This document shows positions 1 to 8,256 of a stretch of 35,811 bases of DNA, one piece after another. Numbering within the stretch: the first letter of the stretch is position 1; each line of letters begins with the position of its first letter. Source of the DNA: DATLZB01 sp035574175 (GTDB lineage: Bacteria; Pseudomonadota; Alphaproteobacteria; Rhizobiales; Hyphomicrobiaceae). The notes under the pieces were generated by a model, which was not told the DNA's origin, ran no database searches, and saw nothing but the letters and a program-made list of their open reading frames with translations. A program made the translations under genes and the position numbers. The stretch lies in the NCBI GenBank assembly GCA_035574175.1, contig DATLZB010000062.1, positions 1 through 35,811 of the forward strand, read 5' to 3'.

Positions 1-105
1 AAGGCCCGCCGTGCCGAGGCGGGCGATGGCCCCTCGGCCCGGTAGCCCGACGGGGGTCGGCCAGCGCCCGCCAACCGGCGTTGGCCGGAGGCGCCCCGAT
101 CGCAC

Positions 106-2754
106 TTAGGCCTCGATCCGCTGCAACGCGCTCCTGAGCCGCTTCGCCAGGGCCTCGAGCTCGGCCTTGCGCTCGCGGCTCTCCTCGACCACCTCGGCCG
201 GCGCCTTGGCGATGAACTGCTCATTGGCGAGCTTGGCATCGATCCTGGCGATGTCGCCTTCCGCCCTGCCGATCTCCTTGGCGAGACGCGCCCGCTCCGC
301 GCCCATGTCGATGACGCCTTCGAGCAGCAAGGCCGCCGTCGTCGCCCCGGCCACGATCAGCGCCGCACCCTTCGGAGCCGACCTGGAGAAACTGATGGTG
401 TCGAGCCTGGCCAGCCGCTTGATCGTCTCCTCGTGACGCGCGGCGCGGTCCTTGACCGCCTTGGCTGCCGACGTGATGACGAGTGCCACTCTGGCGCCCG
501 CCGGCACGTTCATCTCGGTGCGGACCGAGCGAATCTCGCTGACGAGCGCAATCAGCCACTCGATCTCCTCGTCCGCGATCGGATCGGCGAGGCCTTCGAG
601 CTCGGGCCATGAGCTGAGCGCCAGCAGTGTCGGCCGCTCTGCCGTCTTGCTCCACAGCTCCTCGGTGATGAACGGCATGAACGGGTGGAGCAGTCTCAAG
701 ATGACGTCACGCACATAGGCGAGGCAGGCGCGCGTCTCGGCCCTGGCTCGTTCATCGCCCCCCGCCAGGATCGGCTTGGCGAGTTCCACGTACCAGTCGC
801 AGAACCGACCCCACGTGAATTCGTAGATCGCACCCGCCGCTTCGTTGAACTTGTAGGCCTCGATGGCGGCGGTGACGGCTTTGGCCGCCCGCTCCGCCTC
901 GCCAAGAACCCAACGGTTGAGCGTCTCCTTGGCCCTCCTTGGATCGAAGGCCGGATCGAGCCGCGCATCGTTCATCTCGGCAAAGCGCACCGCATTCCAC
1001 AGCTTGGTCGCGAAGTTGCGGTAGCCCTCGACGCGGGCGGTCGACAGCTTGATGTCGCGGCCCTGCGCGGCCATGGCGGCGAGCGTGAAGCGAAGCGCGT
1101 CAGCGCCGTACTCCTCGATCATCTCCAAGGGGTCCATGACGTTGCCCTTGGACTTCGACATCTTGGCGCCCTTCTCGTCGCGGACGAGGGCGTGGATGTA
1201 GACGTCGCGAAACGGCACCTCCTTCATGAAATGGAGGCCCATCATCATCATGCGGGCGACCCAGAAGAAGATGATGTCGAAGCCGGTGACCAGAACGCTG
1301 GTCGGGTAGTAGCGCCTCAGCTCGGGCGTCTGGTCGGGCCAGCCGAGCGTGGAGAACGGCCACAGCGCGGAGGAGAACCAGGTGTCGAGCACGTCCTCGT
1401 CGCGTGTGAGGTTCACCCGCGCGTCGTAGTGGCGCTGGGCGGCGGCCAGCGCCAGTTCCTCGCTCTCCGCCACGAACACTTCGCCGTCCGGGCCGTACCA
1501 GGCCGGGATCTGATGCCCCCACCACAATTGTCTCGAGATGCACCAGGGCTGGATGTTGCGCATCCATTCGAAGTAGGTCTTCTCCCAGTTCTTCGGCACG
1601 AACCGCGTGCGCCCGCTCTCGACCGCCGCAATCGCCGGCTTGGCCAGTTCCGCGGCGTTCACGTACCACTGATCCGTGAGCCAGGGCTCGATCGGCACGT
1701 TCGAGCGGTCGCCGTGCGGCACGGCATGAACGGTTGGCTCGACCTTCTCGATGAGCCCGAGCGCTTCCAGATCGGCGACGACGCGCTTTCGCGCCGCGAA
1801 CCGGTCGAGCCCGCGGTACTTCTCCGGCGCGTTCTCGTTGACCTCGGCATGCGCGTTGAAGATGTTGACCATCTCCAAGCCATGCCGCTTGCCGACCTCG
1901 AAATCGTTGAAATCGTGCGCTGGCGTGATCTTGACCGCGCCCGAGCCCTTTTCGGGATCGGAGTATTCATCGGCGATGATCGGAATTTCGCGCCCGACCA
2001 GCGGCAGCACCACGCTTTTGCCAACCAACGACCGGTAGCGCGCATCATCGGGATGCACCGCAACCGCCGTATCGCCCAGCATCGTTTCGGGCCGCGTGGT
2101 GGCAACGACGATGAACCGTGCGGGATTGTCCTTGAGCGGATATCTGATGTGCCACAAGCTGCCCTTCGTCTCGACGCTGATCACCTCGAGGTCCGAGATC
2201 GCGGTCTGGAACTTGGGGTCCCAGTTGACGAGCCGCTTGTCCTTGTAGATGAGGCCGGCGCGGTAGAGCTCGACGAACACCTTGATGACGGCGCGGGACA
2301 ATCCCTCGTCCATGGTGAAGCGCTCGCGTGACCAGTCGCAGGAGGCACCGAGGCGCTTGAGCTGGTTGATGATGGTGCCGCCGGACTCCTCCTTCCACGC
2401 CCACACCTTCTCCAGGAACTTCGCGCGTCCGATCTTTCGCCGGTCGGGCTCCTGCCGCTCCATCATCCGCCGCTCGACCACCATCTGCGTGGCAATGCCC
2501 GCGTGATCGGTGCCCGGCTGCCAGAGCACGTCCTTGCCGCGCATGCGCTCGAACCGGCACAGGATATCCTGCAAAGTGTTGTTGAGGGCGTGCCCCATGT
2601 GCAGCGAGCCCGTTACGTTGGGCGGCGGGATGACGATGCAGTAGGGTGCCGCCATCGCGCGCTCCGTCCGGCCGGCCGTGAAGGCTTGTGCCGCTTCCCA
2701 TGCGGCATGTACGCGCCGCTCGATGTCGGCGGGCTGGTAGGTCTTTTCCAGCAT
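106..2754 (-). CDS. valS: valine--tRNA ligase (ValRS)
   Basis: Class I aminoacyl-tRNA synthetase that charges tRNA-Val with valine in the cytoplasm and edits mischarged threonine. The 882-residue product has the HIGH-type signature HMGH at about residues 52-55, just after PPPNVTGS, and the KMSKS loop at about residue 531. The editing (CP1) domain lies between them and the anticodon-binding domain follows. The last ~65 residues are a charged helical coiled-coil arm typical of ValRS. Length is normal for the family. I chose the ATG giving MLEKTYQPAD, the usual family start; an in-frame GTG four codons upstream (2766) is possible, and neither has a clear Shine-Dalgarno sequence. It is the last of four minus-strand genes (pcm, tolC, popZ, valS). 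A GC hairpin at 4-24 lies downstream but has no U-tract. Confidence 0.97.
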   Translation of the reverse strand: MLEKTYQPADIERRVHAAWEAAQAFTAGRTERAMAAPYCIVIPPPNVTGSLHMGHALNNTLQDILCRFERMRGKDVLWQPGTDHAGIATQMVVERRMMERQEPDRRKIGRAKFLEKVWAWKEESGGTIINQLKRLGASCDWSRERFTMDEGLSRAVIKVFVELYRAGLIYKDKRLVNWDPKFQTAISDLEVISVETKGSLWHIRYPLKDNPARFIVVATTRPETMLGDTAVAVHPDDARYRSLVGKSVVLPLVGREIPIIADEYSDPEKGSGAVKITPAHDFNDFEVGKRHGLEMVNIFNAHAEVNENAPEKYRGLDRFAARKRVVADLEALGLIEKVEPTVHAVPHGDRSNVPIEPWLTDQWYVNAAELAKPAIAAVESGRTRFVPKNWEKTYFEWMRNIQPWCISRQLWWGHQIPAWYGPDGEVFVAESEELALAAAQRHYDARVNLTRDEDVLDTWFSSALWPFSTLGWPDQTPELRRYYPTSVLVTGFDIIFFWVARMMMMGLHFMKEVPFRDVYIHALVRDEKGAKMSKSKGNVMDPLEMIEEYGADALRFTLAAMAAQGRDIKLSTARVEGYRNFATKLWNAVRFAEMNDARLDPAFDPRRAKETLNRWVLGEAERAAKAVTAAIEAYKFNEAAGAIYEFTWGRFCDWYVELAKPILAGGDERARAETRACLAYVRDVILRLLHPFMPFITEELWSKTAERPTLLALSSWPELEGLADPIADEEIEWLIALVSEIRSVRTEMNVPAGARVALVITSAAKAVKDRAARHEETIKRLARLDTISFSRSAPKGAALIVAGATTAALLLEGVIDMGAERARLAKEIGRAEGDIARIDAKLANEQFIAKAPAEVVEESRERKAELEALAKRLRSALQRIEA

Positions 2755-2876
2755 TGAGATGCTCACGGTGATGGTGTCGGGCTGCCGCGGGCGGTCACTA
2801 TGCCGCCGCTCGGCGCCCTGTCAACGACACGAGAATTGCGCGGGCTACTCGCGAAACGGTATCGGGCGCTCCGCCG

Positions 2877-3839
2877 CTAGCCCTGCTCGGAACCCGTCGA
2901 TCCCTTCGCCGTGTTGCCCCGCTCGGCGAGTTCCGTCTTCAGCGCCTTCTCGACGATCCTCGGCATGTTGGCATCGAGCCATTGCCGAAGCATTGGCCGG
3001 AGCAGGTCGGCCACCGTCTCCTCGAGCGTGCGCCCCCCCTCGCCGGAAGCCTGCGCCGAGCGCGCGGCCATGAACGGTCGCGCGGTTACCGGCGCGGACG
3101 GCATCGTCGCGGCCACCTTGCGCGCCACCGCCGCCGCCGCGGCGGCTACTGCATCGGGCGGAGCGGGCGCGTTGGCACTGGCCGGTTCGGAGGCGCCCGC
3201 TCGCACCTCGGTTGCATTGACCGGCGCGGCGGCGTCGGCCGTACCAGGCTCTGCCTCCTTTCCCGGCTCCGCCTGCCGGGGCTCGACCGAGGACGCAGGC
3301 GCAGGCGTCGAAGGCGGCCGGCCGGACGGAGCGTCCCTTTCTACGGGCGCGCTGGGCGGTGGAGCGGCCCGCACGGTCTGAACCGGGAGAGCGGGCGGGG
3401 GCACAACACCCTCCACCTGCTGAGCCCGCTCGGCGCGGGCACGATTGAGCACTTCCATGAGTGGCCGGTGCCGCTGCGGCGCGGTCGAGGCCAGCGCATT
3501 GCCGTTGCTCCTCGCCGGCGCCACAGAGGGCCCCTTTGCTTCAGCCGCCGCCTGAGCGGGCGGTGCATTGGTGCCGGGACGCGGCGTTATCGAGCCGAGC
3601 AGATCGGCGAGGTCGGCCTCGAGGTCTGTCGTCTTGCGCCGCTCGCTGCCGCTCTCCGGCTGTGACCGCTGTAGCGGCATGGAGGGGGAGGACCCACCCA
3701 CGGGAGGAGGACCGGGCGAGCGTGGCGGCGCCGGCGGCGGGGGCGGCGTCGCATTGGCCGGATCCTCGGCGATGATCTTGCGGATCGACGCCAGGATTTC
3801 GTCCAAACTCTGCTCGGTCGCCTTCGGCGATCGCTGCAT
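2877..3839 (-). CDS. popZ: PopZ-like polar organizing protein (DUF2497 family)
   Basis: A 320-residue protein with the PopZ layout. There is a short conserved N-terminal helix (about residues 9-28, containing SLDEILASIRKIIAEDP), then a long low-complexity Pro/Ala-rich linker (about 30-260), then a conserved C-terminal helical block (about 270-308, including TLEETVADLLRPMLRQWLD). In Caulobacter, PopZ self-assembles at cell poles through the C-terminal helices and recruits partners, including the ParB-parS centromere complex, through the N-terminal helix. The linker is longer and more proline-rich than in short PopZ proteins, as is common in Hyphomicrobiales. The ATG is preceded by GGGAGAGGGG. 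Its place between tolC and valS matches the order I know from this group. The role is inferred from the family; the two conserved ends are visible directly. Confidence 0.9.
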   Translation of the reverse strand: MQRSPKATEQSLDEILASIRKIIAEDPANATPPPPPAPPRSPGPPPVGGSSPSMPLQRSQPESGSERRKTTDLEADLADLLGSITPRPGTNAPPAQAAAEAKGPSVAPARSNGNALASTAPQRHRPLMEVLNRARAERAQQVEGVVPPPALPVQTVRAAPPPSAPVERDAPSGRPPSTPAPASSVEPRQAEPGKEAEPGTADAAAPVNATEVRAGASEPASANAPAPPDAVAAAAAAVARKVAATMPSAPVTARPFMAARSAQASGEGGRTLEETVADLLRPMLRQWLDANMPRIVEKALKTELAERGNTAKGSTGSEQG

Positions 3840-4014
3840 TCCCCTCTCCCGTCCGGCCCACCCGCTACTTTCCGCTCGAATGCGGCGTTTTCCTGTCGTG
3901 GGTGCGAGAAGTGCCCTTCGATGACGTGGTCGTACAATTTGGGAGCCCGCTGTTCAATCCCGGCGTAGGAAAATCCTCACAGCGCGTGGCTTGTCCGGCG
4001 TGGCGAGCCATATG

Positions 4015-5490
4015 CTATTTGACTGGTCCCCCTCTTGCGACCCCGTGCGGGGCAGCCTCTTGCGGCCCGTCGAACACTTCGCGTCGGCCGTCGGCATGGG
4101 TGATGCTGAGGCCCCACCACTTGCGGCGAACCTCGTGGTAGTTGACCTCCGGATCGTACACGACGTTGGTGAGCTCGAGTTCCTGCGCGTTGAGCCGTCC
4201 GATGGCAGCGAGCAGGGTATAAGCCTGCACGATGGTATCCCGCCTGGCAGTGACCAGCGCGACCTGCGAGTTGAGCAGCTCCTGCTCGGCGTCGAGCACG
4301 TCGAGCAGCGTACGCTGGCCCACCCGCTCCTCCTCTCGCACGCCCTGCAGAGCCGTCTGGTTGGCCTCCACCTGCGCCTGCGCCGACTCCTGTTGAGCGC
4401 GCGACGCGATCAGCCGTGACCATGCGGCCACCACGTTCTCCTGGCCTTCGCTGCGCGCCTGCTCGATCTGCTGGATGCGGCTCACGTGCGTGTGCTTGGC
4501 TTGGCGAACCCGCGCGGAGACCTCGCCGCCCTGATAGATCGGCACGTTGAGGCGGCCGGTAACCGTGGTTTGCTCGCTCTCATCCACGGTGCGCGAGGGA
4601 TCGAATCTTTGCGAGTAACTGGCTTCAAGATCGATCGTCGGCAGCAACTCGCCGCGAATGCGTTCGACCGTGTAACGTGAGGCCTGTTCCAGGTAGAGCG
4701 CGCTCACCACGCTCGGGCTCTCCCGGTTGTGGATCTGGATCGCTTCCTCCAGGGTTTTGGGCAGCAGCCCGTTGGGCGCCGGCGGCTCGGTGAGCCGGCC
4801 TGGCGGCGCGCCGACGACTCGCTCGAAGGTGGCGCGGCTGGCCTTCAGGTTGGCACGGGCAAGCTCAAGCTGCGACACCGCGCCCGCTCGACGCGCCGTG
4901 GCCTGCGCCACGTCCGTGCGCGTCACCTCCCCGACATTGAAGCGGTCCTGCGTGGCGCGAAGTTCGCGCGTCAGCACCGTGACATTGTTCTCGTTAAGCC
5001 TGACGATGGCTTGATCGCGAACGACATCGACGTAGGCGGTGGCCGCCGCCAGCAGCACGTTTTGCTCCACGCTCCTCAGCGTCTCGCGGGCGGCCCGCAC
5101 CGTCGCTTCCGCCTCCCGAACCTGGTTGAGGGTGCGAAAGCCGCGGAAGATCGGCTGCGTCAGATTGAAGGAATATCCCTTCGGATGATTTTCCCCGTCG
5201 TTGGCGCTGGCGGGCCCCGTGTTCCGCCGCTCGTAACTGATGTCGGCGGACCCCGTGATGACCGGACGGTATCCGGAATTGGCTCGCGCCACCTCCTCGT
5301 CCGTCGCGCGAAGGCGGGCACGCTCCGCATCGAGCTGTGGATTGAGGCGGTAGGCCGTGGCCAGCGCCTCCTTGAGTGTCTGCGCCGATACTGAGCCGCA
5401 GATAGCCGTTGCACCCGTGCACAGCACAACGACAAGGCCGCCAACCAACCGCCGCCAGCTGCGCCACTGCCGATTACGACGCGCGAGCAT
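4015..5490 (-). CDS. tolC: TolC family outer membrane efflux protein
   Basis: Outer-membrane channel of type I secretion and tripartite efflux systems, forming the trimeric beta-barrel/alpha-helical tunnel. The start chosen at 5490 gives 491 residues with an N-terminal signal peptide: a basic n-region (MLARRNRQWRSWRR), a hydrophobic core, and likely cleavage after SVSA before QTLKEAL. Longer upstream starts would bury this signal. Two internally similar OEP repeats are visible. The first begins with LKEALATAYRLNPQL and the second begins at about residue 250 with LEEAIQIHNRESP. Motifs such as YSFNLTQPIFRG and VGQRTLLDVLDAEQELLNS are typical of the family. It lies between pcm and popZ on one strand. 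No inner-membrane pump or adaptor is encoded nearby, so the transport partner is unknown. Confidence 0.93.
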   Translation of the reverse strand: MLARRNRQWRSWRRLVGGLVVVLCTGATAICGSVSAQTLKEALATAYRLNPQLDAERARLRATDEEVARANSGYRPVITGSADISYERRNTGPASANDGENHPKGYSFNLTQPIFRGFRTLNQVREAEATVRAARETLRSVEQNVLLAAATAYVDVVRDQAIVRLNENNVTVLTRELRATQDRFNVGEVTRTDVAQATARRAGAVSQLELARANLKASRATFERVVGAPPGRLTEPPAPNGLLPKTLEEAIQIHNRESPSVVSALYLEQASRYTVERIRGELLPTIDLEASYSQRFDPSRTVDESEQTTVTGRLNVPIYQGGEVSARVRQAKHTHVSRIQQIEQARSEGQENVVAAWSRLIASRAQQESAQAQVEANQTALQGVREEERVGQRTLLDVLDAEQELLNSQVALVTARRDTIVQAYTLLAAIGRLNAQELELTNVVYDPEVNYHEVRRKWWGLSITHADGRREVFDGPQEAAPHGVARGGPVK

Positions 5491-5791
5491 CAGCACCCCG
5501 TCGTTGCCGCTTCGGCTTGGAACCCCCGGTACATGACGCGCCCCCATCCACGACAGCACTACACTGATTCCACAGCTTGATCCGCTCAATTCCACGGGGG
5601 ACGGCGGCTGTCCGCCTCGCGGTTGTTAGACGACAAACATTTGAAGCCGAAGAACAAAGTCAAGGGCAGCCGAGATGAGCGGCGCGCGCCGTTGCAGCGC
5701 GTCCACAGTATGCCTTGCGAACGCCGACGGCGGCGGCGTGACCAGGGGCGGCGATTCAGGACGATCCCTGCCCACTGCCGCCGTCGCGAGC
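5491..5791 (-). other. intergenic region upstream of tolC
   Basis: About 300 bases between the pcm stop and the chosen tolC start. I see no convincing gene: reading frames here are arginine/serine-rich shadows. It probably carries the tolC promoter. The only candidate -35 I can point to is TTGACT on the minus strand at 5658-5663, without a convincing -10 partner. Confidence 0.4.
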
Positions 5792-6466
5792 TTAGAATAC
5801 GAATTCTGCCTTGCGCTCAAAGCCCGGAAGGCGCGGCGCCGCCGCATCGAACAGAGGACGCGCATCGAACGTGCCGCCGAGCCTACGCCATTGGACGGCG
5901 CGCCCGACGCTGTCGTTGGCGACGACCACCGCGGCGAGCCGGCCGCCGTCCTTAAGTTGATCGAGCAAGGCGGCCGGCACGTCCGGTACCGCGCCGTTGA
6001 CGAGGATCGCATCGTACGGCGCCTCGCTCGCTACGCCCTCCGCCAGTGCGCCGGTCGCGAATTTGACGTTCGCCACGCCGAGCGAGGAAAGCGTCGCCTT
6101 GGCAATCTCTGCGACAGCCGCTTCGGATTCGAGCGCAACCACCGCCCGAACGATCCGGGCCAGCACCGCGCTTGCGTAACCGGTCCCCGCTCCAACGTCG
6201 AGAACAAGGTCACCCGCCTCGAGCTCCAGCGCTTGGATCAGCTTGGCGAGAACCCGCGGCGCCATCATGTATCGGGCAGGGGTCCCTCCGCGCGCCGGCA
6301 CCACCAGCAACCTCTCATCCATGTAAGCCAGCGCTTGTGCCTCGGGCGCCGCAAAGCGTTCGCGCGGCACCTCCAGCATGGCGCGCAGGATGCGCCGATC
6401 CGTGACGTCGCTCGGCCGCACCTGGCCTTCGACCATGTTCGTGCGCTGCAAGGCGAAGTCCACCAT
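5792..6466 (-). CDS. pcm: protein-L-isoaspartate O-methyltransferase family protein
   Basis: SAM-dependent methyltransferase of the PCMT family, which repairs isoaspartyl damage in proteins. The start at 6466 follows GGAGAGGAA directly and gives 224 residues. The N-terminus contains ALQRTNMVEGQVRPSDV, typical of the alphaproteobacterial branch. SAM-binding motif I is LVLDVGAGTGYAS at about residues 112-124, and a later motif ILVNGAVPDVP lies in the usual active-site region. The protein is compact compared with E. coli-type enzymes that have extended C-termini. It is the first gene of the pcm-tolC-popZ-valS run. Repair activity is inferred from the family; some members of this subgroup are annotated only as Pcm-like, so the true substrate is less sure than the fold. 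Confidence 0.88.
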   Translation of the reverse strand: MVDFALQRTNMVEGQVRPSDVTDRRILRAMLEVPRERFAAPEAQALAYMDERLLVVPARGGTPARYMMAPRVLAKLIQALELEAGDLVLDVGAGTGYASAVLARIVRAVVALESEAAVAEIAKATLSSLGVANVKFATGALAEGVASEAPYDAILVNGAVPDVPAALLDQLKDGGRLAAVVVANDSVGRAVQWRRLGGTFDARPLFDAAAPRLPGFERKAEFVF

Positions 6467-6646
6467 TTCCTCTCCCCGTGAGGCACGGCCGGAACATCCC
6501 TCACCACCGGCCCCGCCTGCCGCGACATTAGCCAACGCCGGGCGCAGGAGCCACACCGGCGACGGCCCGAACGCTCAATTGTCGCGGCCCTTATTTGCCG
6601 CGCGGCCGACGGCTGTGATAGATGGCAGCTGAGGCGCTGGGCCAGA

Positions 6647-6720
6647 GGCCACGTGGCGGAGTGGTGACGCAGCGGACTGCAAATCCGCGCACGCCGGTTC
6701 GATTCCGGCCGTGGCCTCCA
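6647..6720 (+). tRNA. tRNA-Cys (anticodon GCA)
   Basis: Cloverleaf with acceptor arms GGCCACG/CGTGGCC, anticodon stem GCGGA/TCCGC with GCA at 6679-6681, T-loop GGTTCGATTCC, discriminator T and an encoded CCA at 6718-6720. A reading frame antisense to it yields a protein fragment often seen as a spurious database entry. Confidence 0.96.
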
Positions 6721-6822
6721 CCGGCTTTTGACCGGCGGCTTGATGCCGCCGAGGCCGAGCGGCTCGCGACGGCGCTGCCCCACCTGCTCACCGTTGCCTG
6801 GTTCGCAGCGTCCGAGGCCGTG

Positions 6823-6918
6823 ATGTGGTTCATGCGCATCCGCCTCAAGTTTTACATCGACTGCATCCGCGACCTGGAGAGCAAGTATGCGGCAACCTCG
6901 CGCCGCGCACTGACTTAG
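6823..6918 (+). CDS. possible small protein or C-terminal gene remnant after tRNA-Cys
   Basis: The frame from about 6724 to the TAG at 6918 has a coding-like pattern: third positions are almost all G or C, and the translation includes FAASEAVMWFMRIRLKF followed by a charged helix. The only ordinary starts are GTG at 6820 and ATG at 6823, giving about 31-32 residues, and neither has a good ribosome-binding site. The frame runs open through the tRNA upstream, so the coding-like stretch may be the tail of a gene whose 5' part was lost. I do not recognise the product. No other gene is visible between 6721 and 7104. Confidence 0.3.
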   Translation: MWFMRIRLKFYIDCIRDLESKYAATSRRALT

Positions 6919-7667
6919 GGGCCGGCGCCGCCGCGCACTTGGGCCGCGGGCAGCCGGAGAGCCCGCTTGCTGCGCCGCAGCAAAGACCACGGCCGGCAGC
7001 CATCGCCCATTGCCATTATTTCGTGCGATAATTCGTATGCTGGCGGAGGGTGCCCCTTGGGATAGAGGCATCCCCGCCGATCAGAGCAACCATAGGAGGA
7101 CCACATGAAGTTGCTCCCCATCGCGGCGGTCATAGCCGCACTCGCGTTGGCGCCGGTAGCGCTCGCGCAAGGCAGTACGTCCGCTCCCAAGACCAAGGCC
7201 GAATGTGAGAAGGCCAAGATGAAATGGGACGAGAAGGGCGGCAAGGACGGCAAGGGCGCCTGCGTGGCTGCCAAGGAGGAGAAGAAGAAGTAGCCGATCG
7301 CCGAACCGTATGGGGAAGAGGTCACTGGGGCTCTGCGCATGCGCGCAGAGCCCTGTTCGTTGAGGAGGTCGCGCCGGAGCATGGGCCCACGGCGAGCGCG
7401 TGGGCGCAAGGCCTCCGACAAGACGGGTACGCAGCGCCCCGTGCGCCGTCCGCGGTCGTTGGCCGGGAGTTGGCGCGCGCTTTGGCACAGCGCTTCTTTG
7501 AGATGGATCGACCGGCCGTGCTTCTTGAGCAGATCGCGCCGGGTCTCTTCGGCGAGATCGCCGATGCTGGTTCCGCTGTCGCACGCGAGCGCGCCGAGGG
7601 CGTTCCACCTCTCTCTCTGGAGCGCGAAAACCTTGCGTACCTGCGCAGGCGGTGCCTTGCTGGGCAT
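6915..7667 (-). CDS. hypothetical protein, conserved-looking N-terminus, abnormal C-terminus
   Basis: From the ATG at 7667 the first ~70 residues look like a real protein (motifs VFALQRERWNALGALA, SIGDLAEETRRDLLKKHGR, LKEALCQSARQLPAND) with mostly G/C third positions. The pattern reminds me of small Hyphomicrobiales proteins in which a ribbon-helix-helix-like segment ends near this point; that is recollection, not a search result. Instead of stopping, the frame runs on across the terminator hairpin and antisense through the whole small secreted protein gene to a TAA at 6915, giving 250 residues, with composition becoming arbitrary. Either the gene lost its natural stop or a frameshift is present, or the whole frame is spurious. 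The true coding part may be only about 7450-7667. Confidence 0.4.
   Translation of the reverse strand: MPSKAPPAQVRKVFALQRERWNALGALACDSGTSIGDLAEETRRDLLKKHGRSIHLKEALCQSARQLPANDRGRRTGRCVPVLSEALRPRARRGPMLRRDLLNEQGSARMRRAPVTSSPYGSAIGYFFFSSLAATQAPLPSLPPFSSHFILAFSHSALVLGADVLPCASATGANASAAMTAAMGSNFMWSSYGCSDRRGCLYPKGHPPPAYELSHEIMAMGDGCRPWSLLRRSKRALRLPAAQVRGGAGP
7042..7078 (+). other. stem-loop in the leader of the small secreted protein gene
   Basis: GGCGG-A-GGGTGCC (7042-7054) pairs with GGCATCCCCGCC (7067-7078), about 12 pairs with one bulged A and one G-T wobble, around a 12-base loop. It ends 26 bases before the ATG at 7105, leaving the AGGAGGA ribosome-binding site outside the stem. It may stabilise or regulate the leader. 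The function is unknown. Confidence 0.4.
7105..7293 (+). CDS. small secreted lysine-rich hypothetical protein
   Basis: A 62-residue protein with a clear signal peptide: MK, then a hydrophobic core through APVALA, with likely cleavage between Ala21 and Gln22. The mature ~41 residues are lysine-rich, hold two cysteines (in AECEK and GACVA) that could form a disulfide, and end in EEKKK. A strong ribosome-binding site (AGGAGGA) lies about six bases before the ATG. A folded leader precedes it and a strong hairpin follows within 35 bases of the stop, so it looks like a monocistronic transcript. I do not recognise a named family. A periplasmic location is inferred from the signal peptide. Confidence 0.8.
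   Translation: MKLLPIAAVIAALALAPVALAQGSTSAPKTKAECEKAKMKWDEKGGKDGKGACVAAKEEKKK
7328..7353 (+). terminator. strong GC hairpin, probable transcription terminator
   Basis: A perfect 11-base-pair stem, GGGCTCTGCGC (7328-7338) with GCGCAGAGCCC (7343-7353), around the four-base loop ATGC. It lies 35 bases after the stop of the small secreted protein gene. Only a short, broken T-rich run follows (TGTTCGTT), so termination efficiency is uncertain. Confidence 0.6.
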
Positions 7668-7859
7668 GCGCCAGCCCTGCACGATGACGGAGAGCTTGGA
7701 GTGGGTGTGTGGTCCAAGCCGCCTAGCGCTGCCCTGTGGCGCCTCGAAACGCGCGCCACGCGCCAACATCTCGCCCGCTCGGATGGCTCAGCGCACCCGA
7801 GGACTGGCCCGCCGCGTCCGTTTCTGCTAGGAGCGCGGGCATATAGGTGTTCGTTGTGT

Positions 7860-7934
7860 TCCGCGGTAGCTCAACGGTAGAGCAACCGGCTGTTAACCGG
7901 TTGGTTGTAGGTTCGAATCCTACCCGCGGAGCCA
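7860..7934 (+). tRNA. tRNA-Asn (anticodon GTT)
   Basis: Acceptor arms TCCGCGG/CCGCGGA, D-arm AGCTCAACGGTAGAGC, anticodon stem ACCGG/CCGGT with GTT at 7892-7894, T-arm TGTAGGTTCGAATCCTACC, discriminator G and an encoded CCA at 7932-7934. Confidence 0.97.
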
Positions 7935-8256
7935 TTTGAAATATCATTTGTGTCAATAACTTATGCGACAACGGCCCGGACCCGGCCGCACGCTGAGCCA
8001 GCCATCGTGCCGACTCGCTTCCGCCCCCGGCAGCTCATGATGTAGTGACCTTGCGCCCGCGCTCGACCGCCTCGATTGCGGGTTGGTCGCCTGGCCGCGG
8101 CGGATCGAACGACAACCGAGCACATCTCGGCTCAATCCGCTCTCGGCTTGATCACGCCGTCTGCGCGATAGACTGCCTCTGCCACAAGCGGGCCGTTGAC
8201 GCGCCGATACGCCCGTGTCAAGCGCACCTAAACGCCCACGAGCGGATCTGCACGCC
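7935..8256. other. intergenic region after tRNA-Asn
   Basis: About 320 bases with no gene that I can support. The first 40 bases after the tRNA are AT-rich; the rest is ordinary high-GC sequence. The promoter of the following MmgE/PrpD gene should be here. TTGATC at about 8151 followed by TAGACT is the nearest promoter-like pair, but the spacing is short (15 bases). I see no attachment-site duplication of the tRNA end. Confidence 0.4.

Noticed and set aside
4..24. GC hairpin (7-pair stem, 7-base loop) downstream of valS
   Set aside because: There is no U-tract visible and it lies at the window edge about 80 bases from the stop, so it is too weak to call a terminator.
685..2331. 548-codon plus-strand open frame opposite valS
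   Set aside because: It is a frame shadow of a high-GC gene. Its composition (Arg/His/Asp/Gly-rich, no domain) has no family resemblance, while valS on the other strand is complete.
6591..6848. Minus-strand open frame with GRNRTGVRGFAVRC, and another with RPESNRRARICSPLRH
   Set aside because: Both are antisense translations of tRNA-Cys, another well-known source of spurious protein entries.
7723..7971. Minus-strand open frame whose translation contains RVGFEPTTNRLTAGCST
   Set aside because: It is antisense to tRNA-Asn. This peptide is a familiar false protein in databases that comes from translating tRNA genes.
7934..8256. Integrated element or attachment site at tRNA-Asn
   Set aside because: There is no integrase and no duplicated tRNA 3' end, and the following gene is an ordinary chromosomal MmgE/PrpD gene.
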